From contig JAKCDL010000005.1 of NCBI GenBank assembly GCA_021841935.1, forward strand, positions 36,538 through 100,537: a DNA stretch of 64,000 nucleotides. The letters run 5' to 3'. The position numbers and the translations under genes were made by a program. The stretch is from Actinomycetes bacterium (GTDB lineage: Bacteria; Actinomycetota; Acidimicrobiia; Acidimicrobiales; Acidimicrobiaceae). Under the pieces are notes generated by a model. The model had not been told where the DNA came from. It did not search any database and saw nothing but the letters and a program-made list of their open reading frames with translations. Below are positions 52,942-62,537 of the stretch, piece after piece (the stretch's first letter is position 1; every line of letters begins with the position of its first letter).

Positions 52942-53844
52942 CTAATTATCTGACTTGTTGGCGATATCGCGAATACCAGATAGTAGATTTGTCAGTTCCA
53001 TCGGGAATAGAATTTTTGTAGATGGTGAGCTTGCTATCTCTTTGAGTGCTCCAAGGTACTGAAGCAATAGAGTATTGGAGTCGGAACCCTTTGCTATTTC
53101 TCCGATCACACTTAGGGCACTCGAGAGCCCCTCGGCTCGAAGGATTGCAGATTGGCGTTCCGCCTCTGCATTCAGGATTGCTGCCTGCTGAGCTCCCTCA
53201 GCCGCAAGTACGTCGGCTTGTTTTTGCCCTTCGGCCACGGTTATCGCTGCCTGCTTTTTACCCTCTGATTCTGTAACGACGGCGCGACGAGATCGTTCGG
53301 CTGACATCTGTCTTGTCATCGCCTCTTGAACAGCTGGTGGTGGATTGATCTCTCGTACTTCTACGTTGGTTACCTTAACTCCCCACCTTTCTGTCACTTC
53401 ATCGAGCTTTATTCGCAGGGAAGCATTTGTCTCCTCTCGCTTTGATAGCACGTCGTCGAGCGCCATGTCGCCTACGACGCTTCGAAGAGTTGTTGCAGCT
53501 ATGTTTAGCGCAGCTCCGGCGAAGTCTCTGATATTGACGACGGACATAACAGGGTCAAAGACTCTGTAGAACATTATGAAATCAATGGATATGGGGGCGT
53601 TATCCTTCGTAATGGCGGTCTGATGAGGAATCTCTAAAAATTGTTCGCGCAGGTCAACTAGGGAGGTTCGATCTATGATCGGGTTGATTACTACTAAGCC
53701 TGGCCCCTTTGCTCCACTTGTTCGTCCTAATCGAAAGACGACTAGACGTTGGTAATCTCGAGTTATTTTGAAGGTTGAAAGTAGCGTCCAACCAACCCCA
53801 GCCAGAAGTAGTAGTGCTATCAGTGCCTCTATCGCAGATCTCAT
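52942..53844 (-). CDS. SPFH/stomatin-like membrane protein (slipin)
   Basis: A 300-residue band-7 (SPFH) protein. A single N-terminal helix (about 5-25) anchors it. The SPFH domain reads QRLVVFRLGRTSGAKGPGLVVINPIIDR, then TKDNAPISIDFIMFYRV and WGVKVTNVEVREINPPPAV. An Ala/Glu/Gln-rich coiled coil (about 185-250) follows, with repeated AEGxxQAxxxxAE heptads. Members form ring-like membrane microdomains and help membrane-bound proteases and quality control. It starts at ATG 53844 behind GAGGAAG and follows the NfeD-like gene by 47 nt, the classic nfeD-stomatin operon. Confidence 0.93.
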   Translation of the reverse strand: MRSAIEALIALLLLAGVGWTLLSTFKITRDYQRLVVFRLGRTSGAKGPGLVVINPIIDRTSLVDLREQFLEIPHQTAITKDNAPISIDFIMFYRVFDPVMSVVNIRDFAGAALNIAATTLRSVVGDMALDDVLSKREETNASLRIKLDEVTERWGVKVTNVEVREINPPPAVQEAMTRQMSAERSRRAVVTESEGKKQAAITVAEGQKQADVLAAEGAQQAAILNAEAERQSAILRAEGLSSALSVIGEIAKGSDSNTLLLQYLGALKEIASSPSTKILFPMELTNLLSGIRDIANKSDN

Positions 53845-53891
53845 TTCTTCCTCACTTCACTTCGTTGGCCAAATAAATATTTGTTCTCGAC

Positions 53892-54386
53892 CTAATTGGG
53901 TTCTCGGCGTTTCAGCGTTGAAAGAGGATCGAAGTCGACCTTTAGGTGGATTTGATCCGCTTCCTGAACATAGATTTGGCTGCCTTTTGGAATAGGACCA
54001 GAGACACTCTCGGCACTCCAGCTTTCGCCGGCGACGCTGACCGTTCCAAGAGGGTCGATAGCTGACGTTGCCGTTCCCGTCTTCCCAATGAGCTTTGACA
54101 AGTTCCGGTCGCCGCCCATGGAGAAACCCTTTGCCGCTTGCTTCAACCCTCGACTACCTAAAGCTATCGATGCAATTGAAGCAAAAGATATTAATCCTGA
54201 TGCAATGAGTAGAAGTGAGTGGATTTTGACAGTACCATTTTTTTGTGTGGCGAGAAGTACAATCGCAATGACGGCGAGTGTAGCTGAGAGTAGTCCCGAG
54301 GCAATTGTTGAATGCGGGCCGAAGTGGAAACCGATCAGCAGGACTATAACCGTCAGCGCTATGAAAGATATTATAAAAATGGTCAT
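53892..54386 (-). CDS. NfeD-like membrane protein (OB-fold type)
   Basis: A 164-residue protein with about three N-terminal hydrophobic helices. The NfeD C-terminal OB-fold domain follows: LIGKTGTATSAIDPLGTVSVAGESWSAES and KGSQIYVQEADQIHLKV. Full-length NfeD has a ClpP-like protease in front, which is missing, so this is the short NfeD1b type. It partners the SPFH protein encoded 47 nt downstream. Its exact role is unknown in most bacteria. Start is ATG 54386. Confidence 0.88.
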   Translation of the reverse strand: MTIFIISFIALTVIVLLIGFHFGPHSTIASGLLSATLAVIAIVLLATQKNGTVKIHSLLLIASGLISFASIASIALGSRGLKQAAKGFSMGGDRNLSKLIGKTGTATSAIDPLGTVSVAGESWSAESVSGPIPKGSQIYVQEADQIHLKVDFDPLSTLKRREPN

Positions 54387-55776
54387 CGCTACCTCGCTCC
54401 GTACCTGATCTTATGATACGCCTTGAAGCGGTGCTAGATACGTCGAGTTTTTAGTCTTTTTGCCGAAGGTTATTTTTTTGCACTCAGAAGGGTACTTTGA
54501 ATCCTTCTGTCGAAGCGCGCTGTTTTGAAATCGGCACATTGTGATGAATAATTACAATAACTACACAGATTGCGTGGAACTTAGTTGCGCGATCCCAACC
54601 TCAGCAATTGGATTCGAGCCGTGATTATCGAGGATGAGAATCGAATGAAGTTGAAATGGGGCACAGAGGATCTAGTGACATTTGGAGGATAACAAACCAC
54701 CAAAGAAATTACTGTAATGAATATATGAAGCGACCTGAGTTGTATTCGCTTTTCAAGTAGGCTTTGTGATTCATTACATAGACACGAGTTGCATTCACAA
54801 ATTGATTGGACGGTGCTTCTGAATGGCTTTGAGTGGTCAGTCCAACGGGCTCTGCAAGCTTCTCTGATGATGTCATTGGAGCTACCTACCAATTGCGACA
54901 CATTCGCACACGCTGCTAAGCAGCTTTCAATATTGCTGACCATTTGTAACTCAATAGGAGAGATGCCACCAATATCGTAAATGTCTTCTCTTTCGCATGT
55001 ACCATTGCAGGGGCTATGGGGTCTTGTGTATCTCTAAGCTCGCCTCCTCCTTAAACCTATAAAACTACCCTGCATAGAAGACTCTTTCATTTATTGTCGC
55101 GGAAGCGATTCAGCGACTTTCGTTGTCATATGAATCACCGACCGAATCCATCGACCTGAGCAATTGCGACTTAGGGTTAAGACTTCTCTAGAATGCCTAC
55201 TCGTGGGTTGAAGCTCTGTGGTCGTAGTTGAAAGACGAAGTAGAGTAAAGTCAGATCCCTTCCACCCTCAGCCTTTTGAAATATCTACCAAATCATTTGA
55301 AGATCGACTTACCCATGGACTTACTCAATTTGAGTATCCAAGGATTCTTTACTCGACGAAGTCCATAACACAGAAAGCCCTCCCACAAAAGCCCTCCCTG
55401 GTTCCTAGGTAGGTGAAGTCACCGCTTGGTGTCAACGATGCTGACACATACGTGTGTCGAACTCTTCTGCTACACCCCTAATTGAACTATTGCCAATCGC
55501 AACCAATTCGACAAAATATCTTTTAGCAAATGGCTCCATCTGATTAGGGCAGCAAAGCTTCAACGGGACTTGTCCCCTTTTGCACTAAGTCGCGAAAGCT
55601 CCGTACTGTTCTCTAAATAAGGGAGAAAGTCTCTCGCGCGTCGGGAGTAATTTCATGTTACTCGAATGTTCGCAGCGCGGTTGCGGAGACTGCATGGGTT
55701 TTATTTTTTTGCTTCAATTCTAAAGTTTGTTGGGTTCTAGTACGATCCATTTAAGAGCACTTAGAAGGCTGGGTAA
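54387..55776. other. Gene-poor stretch flanking a GT17 pseudogene
   Basis: About 1.4 kb with only short, motif-free frames on both strands (for example 54581-54943 minus, 55218-55412 plus). Composition is AT-rich. I find no recognisable protein, RNA or repeat. It may be decayed DNA, consistent with the broken gene immediately downstream. Confidence 0.5.
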
Positions 55777-57072
55777 ATGATGAATGCTGAGATTATTTTG
55801 GAAGGTGAAGGCCAAGAAAATTCACGTCCTCCGGCTGAACATTATGTGGAAGCCGAAACGCCCAAGTTATAAGGTTACGGCGACGTACTCGAAGCCTTTG
55901 CTGAAATGTACGATAGAGGCATGGTTGTCGCAGCGTTGCATAGTTTTGCTGTGAACTTCTGGAAACTATTGCCATATATTTCGAACGATCAGCTATTGAA
56001 CTGGCACTATCGTTTTGCTACGCTTGGATACACTAATAGTTCGCCCCTCTTGGCGGCGTCGCTCATGCCCACTATTGGAGCACCTCTTCGTTTTTCTCTT
56101 GCGCAATTCGCAGAGGCGGTTTTGGGTGTCAACACGAAGGAGTTGCAAAACGTAGCGCTTCGACTGCAGTCAAGAGTTCCGGGAATTGTCGAGGAGGCGA
56201 TTCGTGATAGCAATAGGATGCGCAAAGAGTTCGACGACTCAACTGGTTATAGAATTAGCTCAGCAAAGTATGTTCCATATTCAGCAAAGATAGCATCAAT
56301 AATTTACGATTCTGGCCTTGATAATTTTGAACAATCGCGTTATGTGGAAGTTATGCCCTACTACCGAGAGTCGGAGATGTTGCGAGCACGAATTGAAGCC
56401 CATCGCGGTAAATTCGACGCATTGGTACTTGTAGAAGGTTCTGCGACGTATCAGGGTAAGCCCAAGGAGAGTTATTTTTTAGCGGAATTCGATGATAGCT
56501 TTCGCCGAAGACATAATATTCGTCATATAATCGTTGACTTCCCAGAAACTTCTGATCCTTGGGTTAGAGAGAGGTTGCAGCGTGATGCCCCTGTACTAAT
56601 ATTAGGAAGTTTAGACATGAATGCCTTTATCTATTCATCTGATCTTGATGAATAGATTGACGTTGAAAAGTTAGATAGTTTGTTGCAGCTAACTCAATCA
56701 GGTCCTGTTGCCGTTACCTCGGAATAATTTATTCATTGTCTGCGTAACTTGAAACCAATTCATTGGTATCAACCTAAAGTATTTTTGCGACGAAACCTTC
56801 CTGAATCTCTAACGGCCCTCCGCATATCCGACACTACTGGTAGCGATCCTTCAGGATGGCACTTTAGTTCTTTTGGTGACAAAAAATTTGTGCAAGATAA
56901 ATTGGAATCGTTTTCCCATACTGAAGTTCAGCCGATAGCTGATCTTGTTTTGGATGAAGTCAAAGTTGCTGAAAAGGTAGAAGGTTCAAGTGAAGTGTAC
57001 GATCGAATCCCCAGCGTCATCAAGAACATGTGGGCTAGTTGTACGGTGCACGAGAGTTGCTTGGGTGAGTAG
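55777..57072 (+). pseudogene. GT17-family glycosyltransferase pseudogene with three in-frame stop codons
   Basis: A 431-codon reading frame from ATG 55777 (behind AGAAGGCTGGG) to TAG 57072, broken only by in-frame stops: TAA 55870, TAG 56653 and TAA 56725. The frame never shifts. Protein blocks are family 17 glycosyltransferase (beta-1,4-GlcNAc transferase MGAT3 group). FDALVLVEGSATYQGKPKES matches the first core block, FIYSSDLDE the metal-binding DxDE (the TAG follows at once), and SGWHFSSFGDKKFVQDKLES plus FSHTE the last core block. The N-terminal 180 residues are not recognised. The longest open piece is 55906-56655 (249 codons), which lacks the core end. The region around it is gene-poor. 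Confidence 0.75.
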
Positions 57073-57697
57073 AGCAAATAATCAAGGGTTCTACGGGAGC
57101 TTTTCTTTAGAGCTCTTGGATCATCCGTGATAGGTCCAATTGATCTATTGGTTGTAATCGATTTGCAAATCAGTTATGTACCAATTTGCAATAGGCGCTT
57201 CAGTCGGAGGTAGTGGTTGTTGGCGAATCTGCCCGCTCTGGGTCCTTTCCAAAACCCTCCAGTCCAGCCGTTGCGGTTATCAAAGTTTTTAGTTCGTCAT
57301 ATCAGTGGACTAGCCGTTTCAGACGATGCGAACTCGCATGTAGTTCAGACCCTCAAGAGGCGTGCGTGCTGGTACCATGGGATTTTGTTATCGATTTGAG
57401 CTTCTATCGGATTGCCAACGTCAAGTTTTGTGGAAAGCTATCCGCTTGGAAACGTAGCTAAAGTATTCTCCACGTCATTTTGAAATCAAGGAAAGTCAGT
57501 TCTCGCGTATCATGAATCGGTTCATGTGCAATAAATGCTTTATTACGGCCAGAAGATAAGTTACCTCGGTCATTTAGATCAATTCCGAAAGTTGGCGCTT
57601 CCGTTGATACGAATTTATCGTTTGCATTATGGATGCTAATTTAAACATTGACAGTTTTAAGTCGATGTTTCCAATGGCGGAATAAAAGAAGAGTGTA
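57073..57697. other. Gene-poor stretch after the GT17 pseudogene
   Basis: About 625 bp. Short plus-strand frames (57213-57461 and 57217-57399) have no motif. The last 40 bases hold the ribosome binding site region (AAAGAAGAG) of the next gene. Nothing else is recognised. Confidence 0.5.
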
Positions 57698-60600
57698 ATG
57701 ATTTTAAAGGAAAATGGTTTCGTTCTTCTAGGCGCTGTGCACTTTCTTCTCGAAGTAGCTTCGAGTGAGTTCCCCTTTGGATTAGGTGGAGTCGAGCTTT
57801 CGTCGATAGCTGTGTTGGTCGCAACTCTTTTTTCGCTGACCATTTTCTTTCAGCGCAGACACTCTGCCGCTACGAAGCAGGTTGCAAAGATCAGTACTCT
57901 CTTAGCTCGCTTGAATCAAGTGGCGAATAGCTTTCAGGAGGGCGGTGAGCTACTTTCGAAAGTTTGCGACCTAGCAATCTCGGAGGGTAGCTTCAAATTT
58001 GCCGCAGTATTTGAAGCAGACGGAGACATCGAAGGTTCGGTTGCAGATAGCCCTCTTTGTGTCGCGGGAAAGTCTCCAAACAACAGTATTGAGTTGGCTA
58101 GACCCTTAGCAACTCAAGCACTTGAGTTTGGGAAGCCCCTATTTTCAAGCTTTAATTCACCTCAACATGGACGCCTTTCGGATATTTACCATAAGTTTTT
58201 TGATCGCCAAAGTGTCATATCGCTGCCATTGAATGGTTACTTCGAGAGGCCAAGTGTCCTCATTCTTGTTGCTGGCGGTTGGGGGATACCTTTTCCCGCC
58301 AATCAGCTGGTCAAAGAATTGACCCTTGAGCTGGCAAATGACCTAATGAGAGCCTCTCAGCGAATCGGACTCATCAAACGCGATCTTGAGATCAGTGCAT
58401 TGAACGAATCACTTCTAGGAAGCCTAGGCGTCGGTATAAATGTAGTTAGATATCCCGAACGGATTATAGAAATTGCGAACGAGAGACTTTTAGAGATAGC
58501 AGGTGCCAAGGATCTAGATGAATTCATAAGCACCCCTGCACGCGATTTCTACTCTGACGATCGTGAATTCGAGAGAGTGGGTGAACTGGCTAAAGAAGTT
58601 CAATCGAGTGGTTACGGAAAGGTGAGTCGAGTCGCCTATAGAAAGCTAAATGGCGATCCGGTCTATCTTGATATGTCGGGTAGATTGCTAGATCTAGGTG
58701 ACGGGTTAGTGCGGATCGTTTGGACGCAGATCGACGTTACAGACCGCGTTGAATCAGATCGACAGCGAAGCCAGCTCAGCCACCTTCGTGACGTGTTGCT
58801 AAATAACACGGTGGCAGGGATAGACCTAGTTGAATATCCAGCGCGGAGGATTATTGAGGCAAATTTAGCCTTCGCGGAGATGATGGGTTATGAAAGTGTT
58901 AGCGAGATCATTGGGTTAAATACGCCAGTCCTATACACGGTTGATTCGGAAGATGAAAGGATGCGTTCACTGTCGAGTTGGATCTTTCAGAATGGTGAAG
59001 GGGGCATTCGAGATCTGCAAGCAGTCAAGCGCGATGGTTCGATTATTTATCTAGATATCCATGGAAGGCTCTTGCAAGAGGGGGCTTCGGAAGAGAACAT
59101 TATCGTGTGGACCTCGGTAGATGTAACCGAGAGACATCAACTCAACGACGAACTGCGGCGAAGTGCCAACTATGACTCGTTGACCAACTTACCGAATCGC
59201 CGCGCACTCCATGAATATCTCGAGGAGGCATTGACGCGAGTCCGTGATACGGGTAGCGCTATAGCTGTTGGAGTCATCGATCTTGACGACTTTAAGCCGA
59301 TAAACGATGCTTATGGTCACCCAGCGGGTGATCAATTGCTAGTAGAGTTCGCGCGTCGCCTAAAAGATCTTCTAAGGGCTGGAGACTTCGCGTCGAGACT
59401 TGGTGGAGATGAGTTCACCTTAGTCCTCGAAGTTACGGACTTCATGACCGTAGAGAGCCAACTTGAGGCGATTTTTGATCGAGTTCACAAGGCGGTAGAG
59501 GAGCCTTTTGAGGTCGGAGGATCGTTTCTAGTAACCGTTGGAATGTCGATGGGGGTAGCTGTATCGGGTATCGGCGTCGACGAACCTGACGCGCTTATCC
59601 GCATGGCCGACTCGGCAATGTATTTTGCAAAGAGGGTAAAGGGCGATCGTGATAAGTGGTGGATGATTGCAGATAGCGATCGTAGCGAGGGAATTTTCTC
59701 TAAATTAGCTGACGTAGCCGATAACGGAATCGCTAGCCTTACGGCAGGATTTGGTGATTTTATATCTCCTTCGATCCAACCTTTCGTCTACGACTGTTGC
59801 GCAGAATTAATAGCTAGCGGTATTCTCTCTAAGAACTTTGCGGAGCTTCCCGAATCCTATCTCGATGATCTACGGGATATTCAGATCCAGACCTTGCACT
59901 CGATAGTTGACCCTAGGAGCGGTGGCGAATTAAGCAATCTGTCAAGGCAATTAGGTACAATTCATGCTTACATAGGTACTTCAAGCTCTGGACTAGTTGA
60001 GATCACAAATCGTATACGAGATTTTATTGAATCTGTTCTCGGTCGAGTCACGATAACGTCGATCGATCGCCTACTTCTTCAATCGTCTATTCAAGAGCGA
60101 CTAAAGCTCAATCTGAGAATAGAGTTGGAGGCGATGGAGAGGTCAGTTGATCGTTATACCGCTTCATTGTCGAGGCCAATGCCGAAGGCAGGTTCGAGCT
60201 GGTTTGACTCCTTCAATGAGGAAGTGAAGTTATTAGCACAACTACCTGGAGTTCTTGGGTGTCAGCTGTGGAGACAAAATCTCGAGGGAGTCTTTTACCC
60301 CGAGATTAACGAGGGCGAGATAAGCGACTCAATTGAGGAGATTGTTAGAAGGTCAACTACGCCTCGCCTCGACTCTAGGGCGAGCACCGGAACGGGATTA
60401 GTCACAGTGGCAATGTTGACGGGAGAGATTGTTCAATCAAATGCATACTCGGACGATCCACGTACATCTCCTTGGCATGAACTCTTAGTACCACGTGGCG
60501 TGAAGTCTGTAGTTGCTATACCCGTATCAAATCAAGGCTCTCACAGCGGAGTTTTGGTACTACACGGTTCGTTTCCAAATCAATTTGCAAGTAAATGGTG

Positions 60601-61708
60601 CAACTCGTTCTTGGTTGAGCTGCGAGCGCGGCTAACACACATCCTTAGAGGGGTTGATGAAGGTATTGTAAATCCTTCGTCAGGTGGTAGCGAGCCCTAC
60701 AGGAGACTCCTTTACTCAGGATCTTTGCTAATGTATGGACAGCCAATCGTCGATGTAACGACCGGTCGGTTGGTCAAAGTTGAGATGTTGGCGAGGATCT
60801 TGCGTCCAGATGGTACGGTGGCCACTCCTGATAAGTTTCTACCAAGTTTTAACGAGGCGGATCTAGACACGCTTTTTATACAGGGTTTAGAGAAAACGTT
60901 AGCTCAGATGCAAGAGTGGGATCGAGCGGGGCTTGATATTTGTGCATCTTTGAACATCGCACCATCTACGGTAATGAATTTCAAGAGTCGCATTTGGATT
61001 CAGGAGTATTTAGAGCGCTACGAAATTGATCCAGGCCGTCTAACTCTAGAGCTGATCGAGAACCAAGAGCTATCAGGGGAGGTCCATACTGCTGCGGTCC
61101 ACGCTCTTTCAAAGATTGGGGTGAAACTCGCCATCGATGACTTGGGCTCTGGTTACTCGAGCCTCAAGCGCTTGGCAAGTCTGCCATTTGACATCATCAA
61201 GATCGATCAATCGATTATCCGTGCACTAAAGAATGATCCAATGTCGAATCTCTCGTTGGTGAAGACGATGATTCAGATTGGGGATGACTTTGATCGAGTG
61301 GTGATCGTTGAAGGCGTAGAGAGTGGTGAAGAGATAGAGGCAGTGAATATCCTTGGTGCGCACTATATGCAAGGGTTTGGAATAGCAAGACCCATGGCTC
61401 TTAGCGATATTGCTAACTGGAAGCCCCAAAAGTCCCTGCAGATAGTTTCATCAGGAGAGGTCTCCTCGTTGCTAGGTGCTTTGGCATACCATATGTCATA
61501 TCCAAGTGCCACAGGTCCAATGGGGGAGACCGATGTCCATAGTTGTCCTGTAACCAACTACCTTGAATCGATTGGTTATTCAGGTGGCGAAGAGTCGATG
61601 TGGCACAGCGCTATTCATGATGGCCAAGCAGATCCAAGCTCAAAGCGACTAGCGAACAAAAGATTCTCCAAGTGGATTGGTTCGTTGATCGAGTCAGGGA
61701 TTTCGTAG
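57698..61708 (+). CDS. Giant GAF-PAS-PAS-GGDEF-globin-GAF-EAL c-di-GMP protein with CZB-like tail
   Basis: A 1336-residue membrane-anchored c-di-GMP enzyme. It has two hydrophobic N-terminal helices (about 5-50), a GAF domain (about 60-225), two PAS domains (about 240-365, 366-480, each followed by the IDVTDR/VDVTER boundary), and GGDEF (about 485-645) with GGDEF at 569 and the inhibitory RxxD (RAGD) five residues before it. A globin-like region (about 680-830) has His756 in LGTIHAYIG, then GAF (about 850-990) and EAL (about 1010-1255). The last has EML in place of EAL at 1029, but Asn, Glu, the DD pair, Lys and Glu of the active site are kept (SLNIAPS, LELIEN, DDLGSGYSS, KIDQS, VEGVE). Cys1283 and HSAIH (His1303/His1307) form a CZB-like tail. 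Both catalytic halves look active. Confidence 0.9.
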   Translation: MILKENGFVLLGAVHFLLEVASSEFPFGLGGVELSSIAVLVATLFSLTIFFQRRHSAATKQVAKISTLLARLNQVANSFQEGGELLSKVCDLAISEGSFKFAAVFEADGDIEGSVADSPLCVAGKSPNNSIELARPLATQALEFGKPLFSSFNSPQHGRLSDIYHKFFDRQSVISLPLNGYFERPSVLILVAGGWGIPFPANQLVKELTLELANDLMRASQRIGLIKRDLEISALNESLLGSLGVGINVVRYPERIIEIANERLLEIAGAKDLDEFISTPARDFYSDDREFERVGELAKEVQSSGYGKVSRVAYRKLNGDPVYLDMSGRLLDLGDGLVRIVWTQIDVTDRVESDRQRSQLSHLRDVLLNNTVAGIDLVEYPARRIIEANLAFAEMMGYESVSEIIGLNTPVLYTVDSEDERMRSLSSWIFQNGEGGIRDLQAVKRDGSIIYLDIHGRLLQEGASEENIIVWTSVDVTERHQLNDELRRSANYDSLTNLPNRRALHEYLEEALTRVRDTGSAIAVGVIDLDDFKPINDAYGHPAGDQLLVEFARRLKDLLRAGDFASRLGGDEFTLVLEVTDFMTVESQLEAIFDRVHKAVEEPFEVGGSFLVTVGMSMGVAVSGIGVDEPDALIRMADSAMYFAKRVKGDRDKWWMIADSDRSEGIFSKLADVADNGIASLTAGFGDFISPSIQPFVYDCCAELIASGILSKNFAELPESYLDDLRDIQIQTLHSIVDPRSGGELSNLSRQLGTIHAYIGTSSSGLVEITNRIRDFIESVLGRVTITSIDRLLLQSSIQERLKLNLRIELEAMERSVDRYTASLSRPMPKAGSSWFDSFNEEVKLLAQLPGVLGCQLWRQNLEGVFYPEINEGEISDSIEEIVRRSTTPRLDSRASTGTGLVTVAMLTGEIVQSNAYSDDPRTSPWHELLVPRGVKSVVAIPVSNQGSHSGVLVLHGSFPNQFASKWCNSFLVELRARLTHILRGVDEGIVNPSSGGSEPYRRLLYSGSLLMYGQPIVDVTTGRLVKVEMLARILRPDGTVATPDKFLPSFNEADLDTLFIQGLEKTLAQMQEWDRAGLDICASLNIAPSTVMNFKSRIWIQEYLERYEIDPGRLTLELIENQELSGEVHTAAVHALSKIGVKLAIDDLGSGYSSLKRLASLPFDIIKIDQSIIRALKNDPMSNLSLVKTMIQIGDDFDRVVIVEGVESGEEIEAVNILGAHYMQGFGIARPMALSDIANWKPQKSLQIVSSGEVSSLLGALAYHMSYPSATGPMGETDVHSCPVTNYLESIGYSGGEESMWHSAIHDGQADPSSKRLANKRFSKWIGSLIESGIS

Positions 61709-61751
61709 TTCGCCCTTTCTGTAACCCGATTGGAGGTACTTGGTGTTGTGC

Positions 61752-62537
61752 CTATCGAGCTTCCCATCTAAAGTAGCGAACTCCTATAAAGCCAAAGACT
61801 ATAACGTATCCAAAGCATGCCAGTAGTGCAAGGGTGGTGTGGCCGTTCCACGGTGACTGTGAGAGTGCGGCCTGAAATACCGCCATTATTGCACCTACTG
61901 GAGTCCATTTTGCAAAGGATTGAAAGGTCGTTCCAAGGACTCCACTAACCCCAAGAAGGCCAGTTAGAAGTAGCGCGGCATATAGGAAGCTGCCGAGAGC
62001 GCTTATAGTGGTTGCGGACTTTACTAAACCAACGAGACTCTGCGCCAAAGATAGAAATACCAGCGCCTCTAGGAGTGTGATGAGCATAGTCTTTGGATAG
62101 TCGATGAAGGATAACGTTACGTGAAGCAACTGGCTACTGACGATTAGAACTATCAAAGTTAAAACTTCACCAACGACTACCTGCATGAGGATACGACTTG
62201 CCATAATCGTCCAGGTAGGAGTAGGTGTAATGCGAAGTCGCTGAAAGACGCCGCGCTCCCTATCGCGAGCGACGACCATCGTATATGAGACGAGCGATAG
62301 CGAAAGGAGGCCGAGGGTAACAGAGAGTGTGAGCAAGAAGGGGGAGCCCCCCAACCTTGTCTGGGCCTTTGAGCTCCTTGATATTACTAGTACATAGATT
62401 GGCGACATGACGGCGGCTAGCAATGCCCTAGTGCTCTTTGTCAAGACCAAAAAGTCGGCGATAAAGAGCGACTTTATCGCTCTAAATGGCGGTGTAGGGG
62501 TTCTCGGCTGAACATCTCTCTCAAGGTTGCTAGTCAC
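61752..62537 (-). CDS. ABC-2 type exporter permease
   Basis: A 261-residue permease with six hydrophobic helices. Layout and motifs match ABC-2 type drug or polysaccharide exporters: the first long helix pair (SLFIADFLVLTKSTRALLAAVMSPIYVL), the VVARDRERGVFQRLRITPTP amphipathic loop, and the C-terminal WNGHTTLALLACFGYVIVFGFIGVRYFRW. I start it at GTG 62537 behind GGGGGAG, since it overlaps the ATPase stop by 8 nt. A longer frame begins at 62591. It functions with the ATPase encoded just upstream. Confidence 0.9.
   Translation of the reverse strand: MTSNLERDVQPRTPTPPFRAIKSLFIADFLVLTKSTRALLAAVMSPIYVLVISRSSKAQTRLGGSPFLLTLSVTLGLLSLSLVSYTMVVARDRERGVFQRLRITPTPTWTIMASRILMQVVVGEVLTLIVLIVSSQLLHVTLSFIDYPKTMLITLLEALVFLSLAQSLVGLVKSATTISALGSFLYAALLLTGLLGVSGVLGTTFQSFAKWTPVGAIMAVFQAALSQSPWNGHTTLALLACFGYVIVFGFIGVRYFRWEAR

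Noticed and set aside
54581-54943. 120-codon minus-strand frame in the gene-poor region
   Set aside because: No similarity pattern, poor start context, overlapping equally weak plus-strand frame.
55870-56727. Programmed stop-codon readthrough or recoding in the GT17 gene
   Set aside because: The stops are of two kinds (TAA twice, TAG once) and I see no recoding hairpin or pyrrolysine/selenocysteine context, so pseudogenisation is the simpler reading. Kept only as a checkable alternative.
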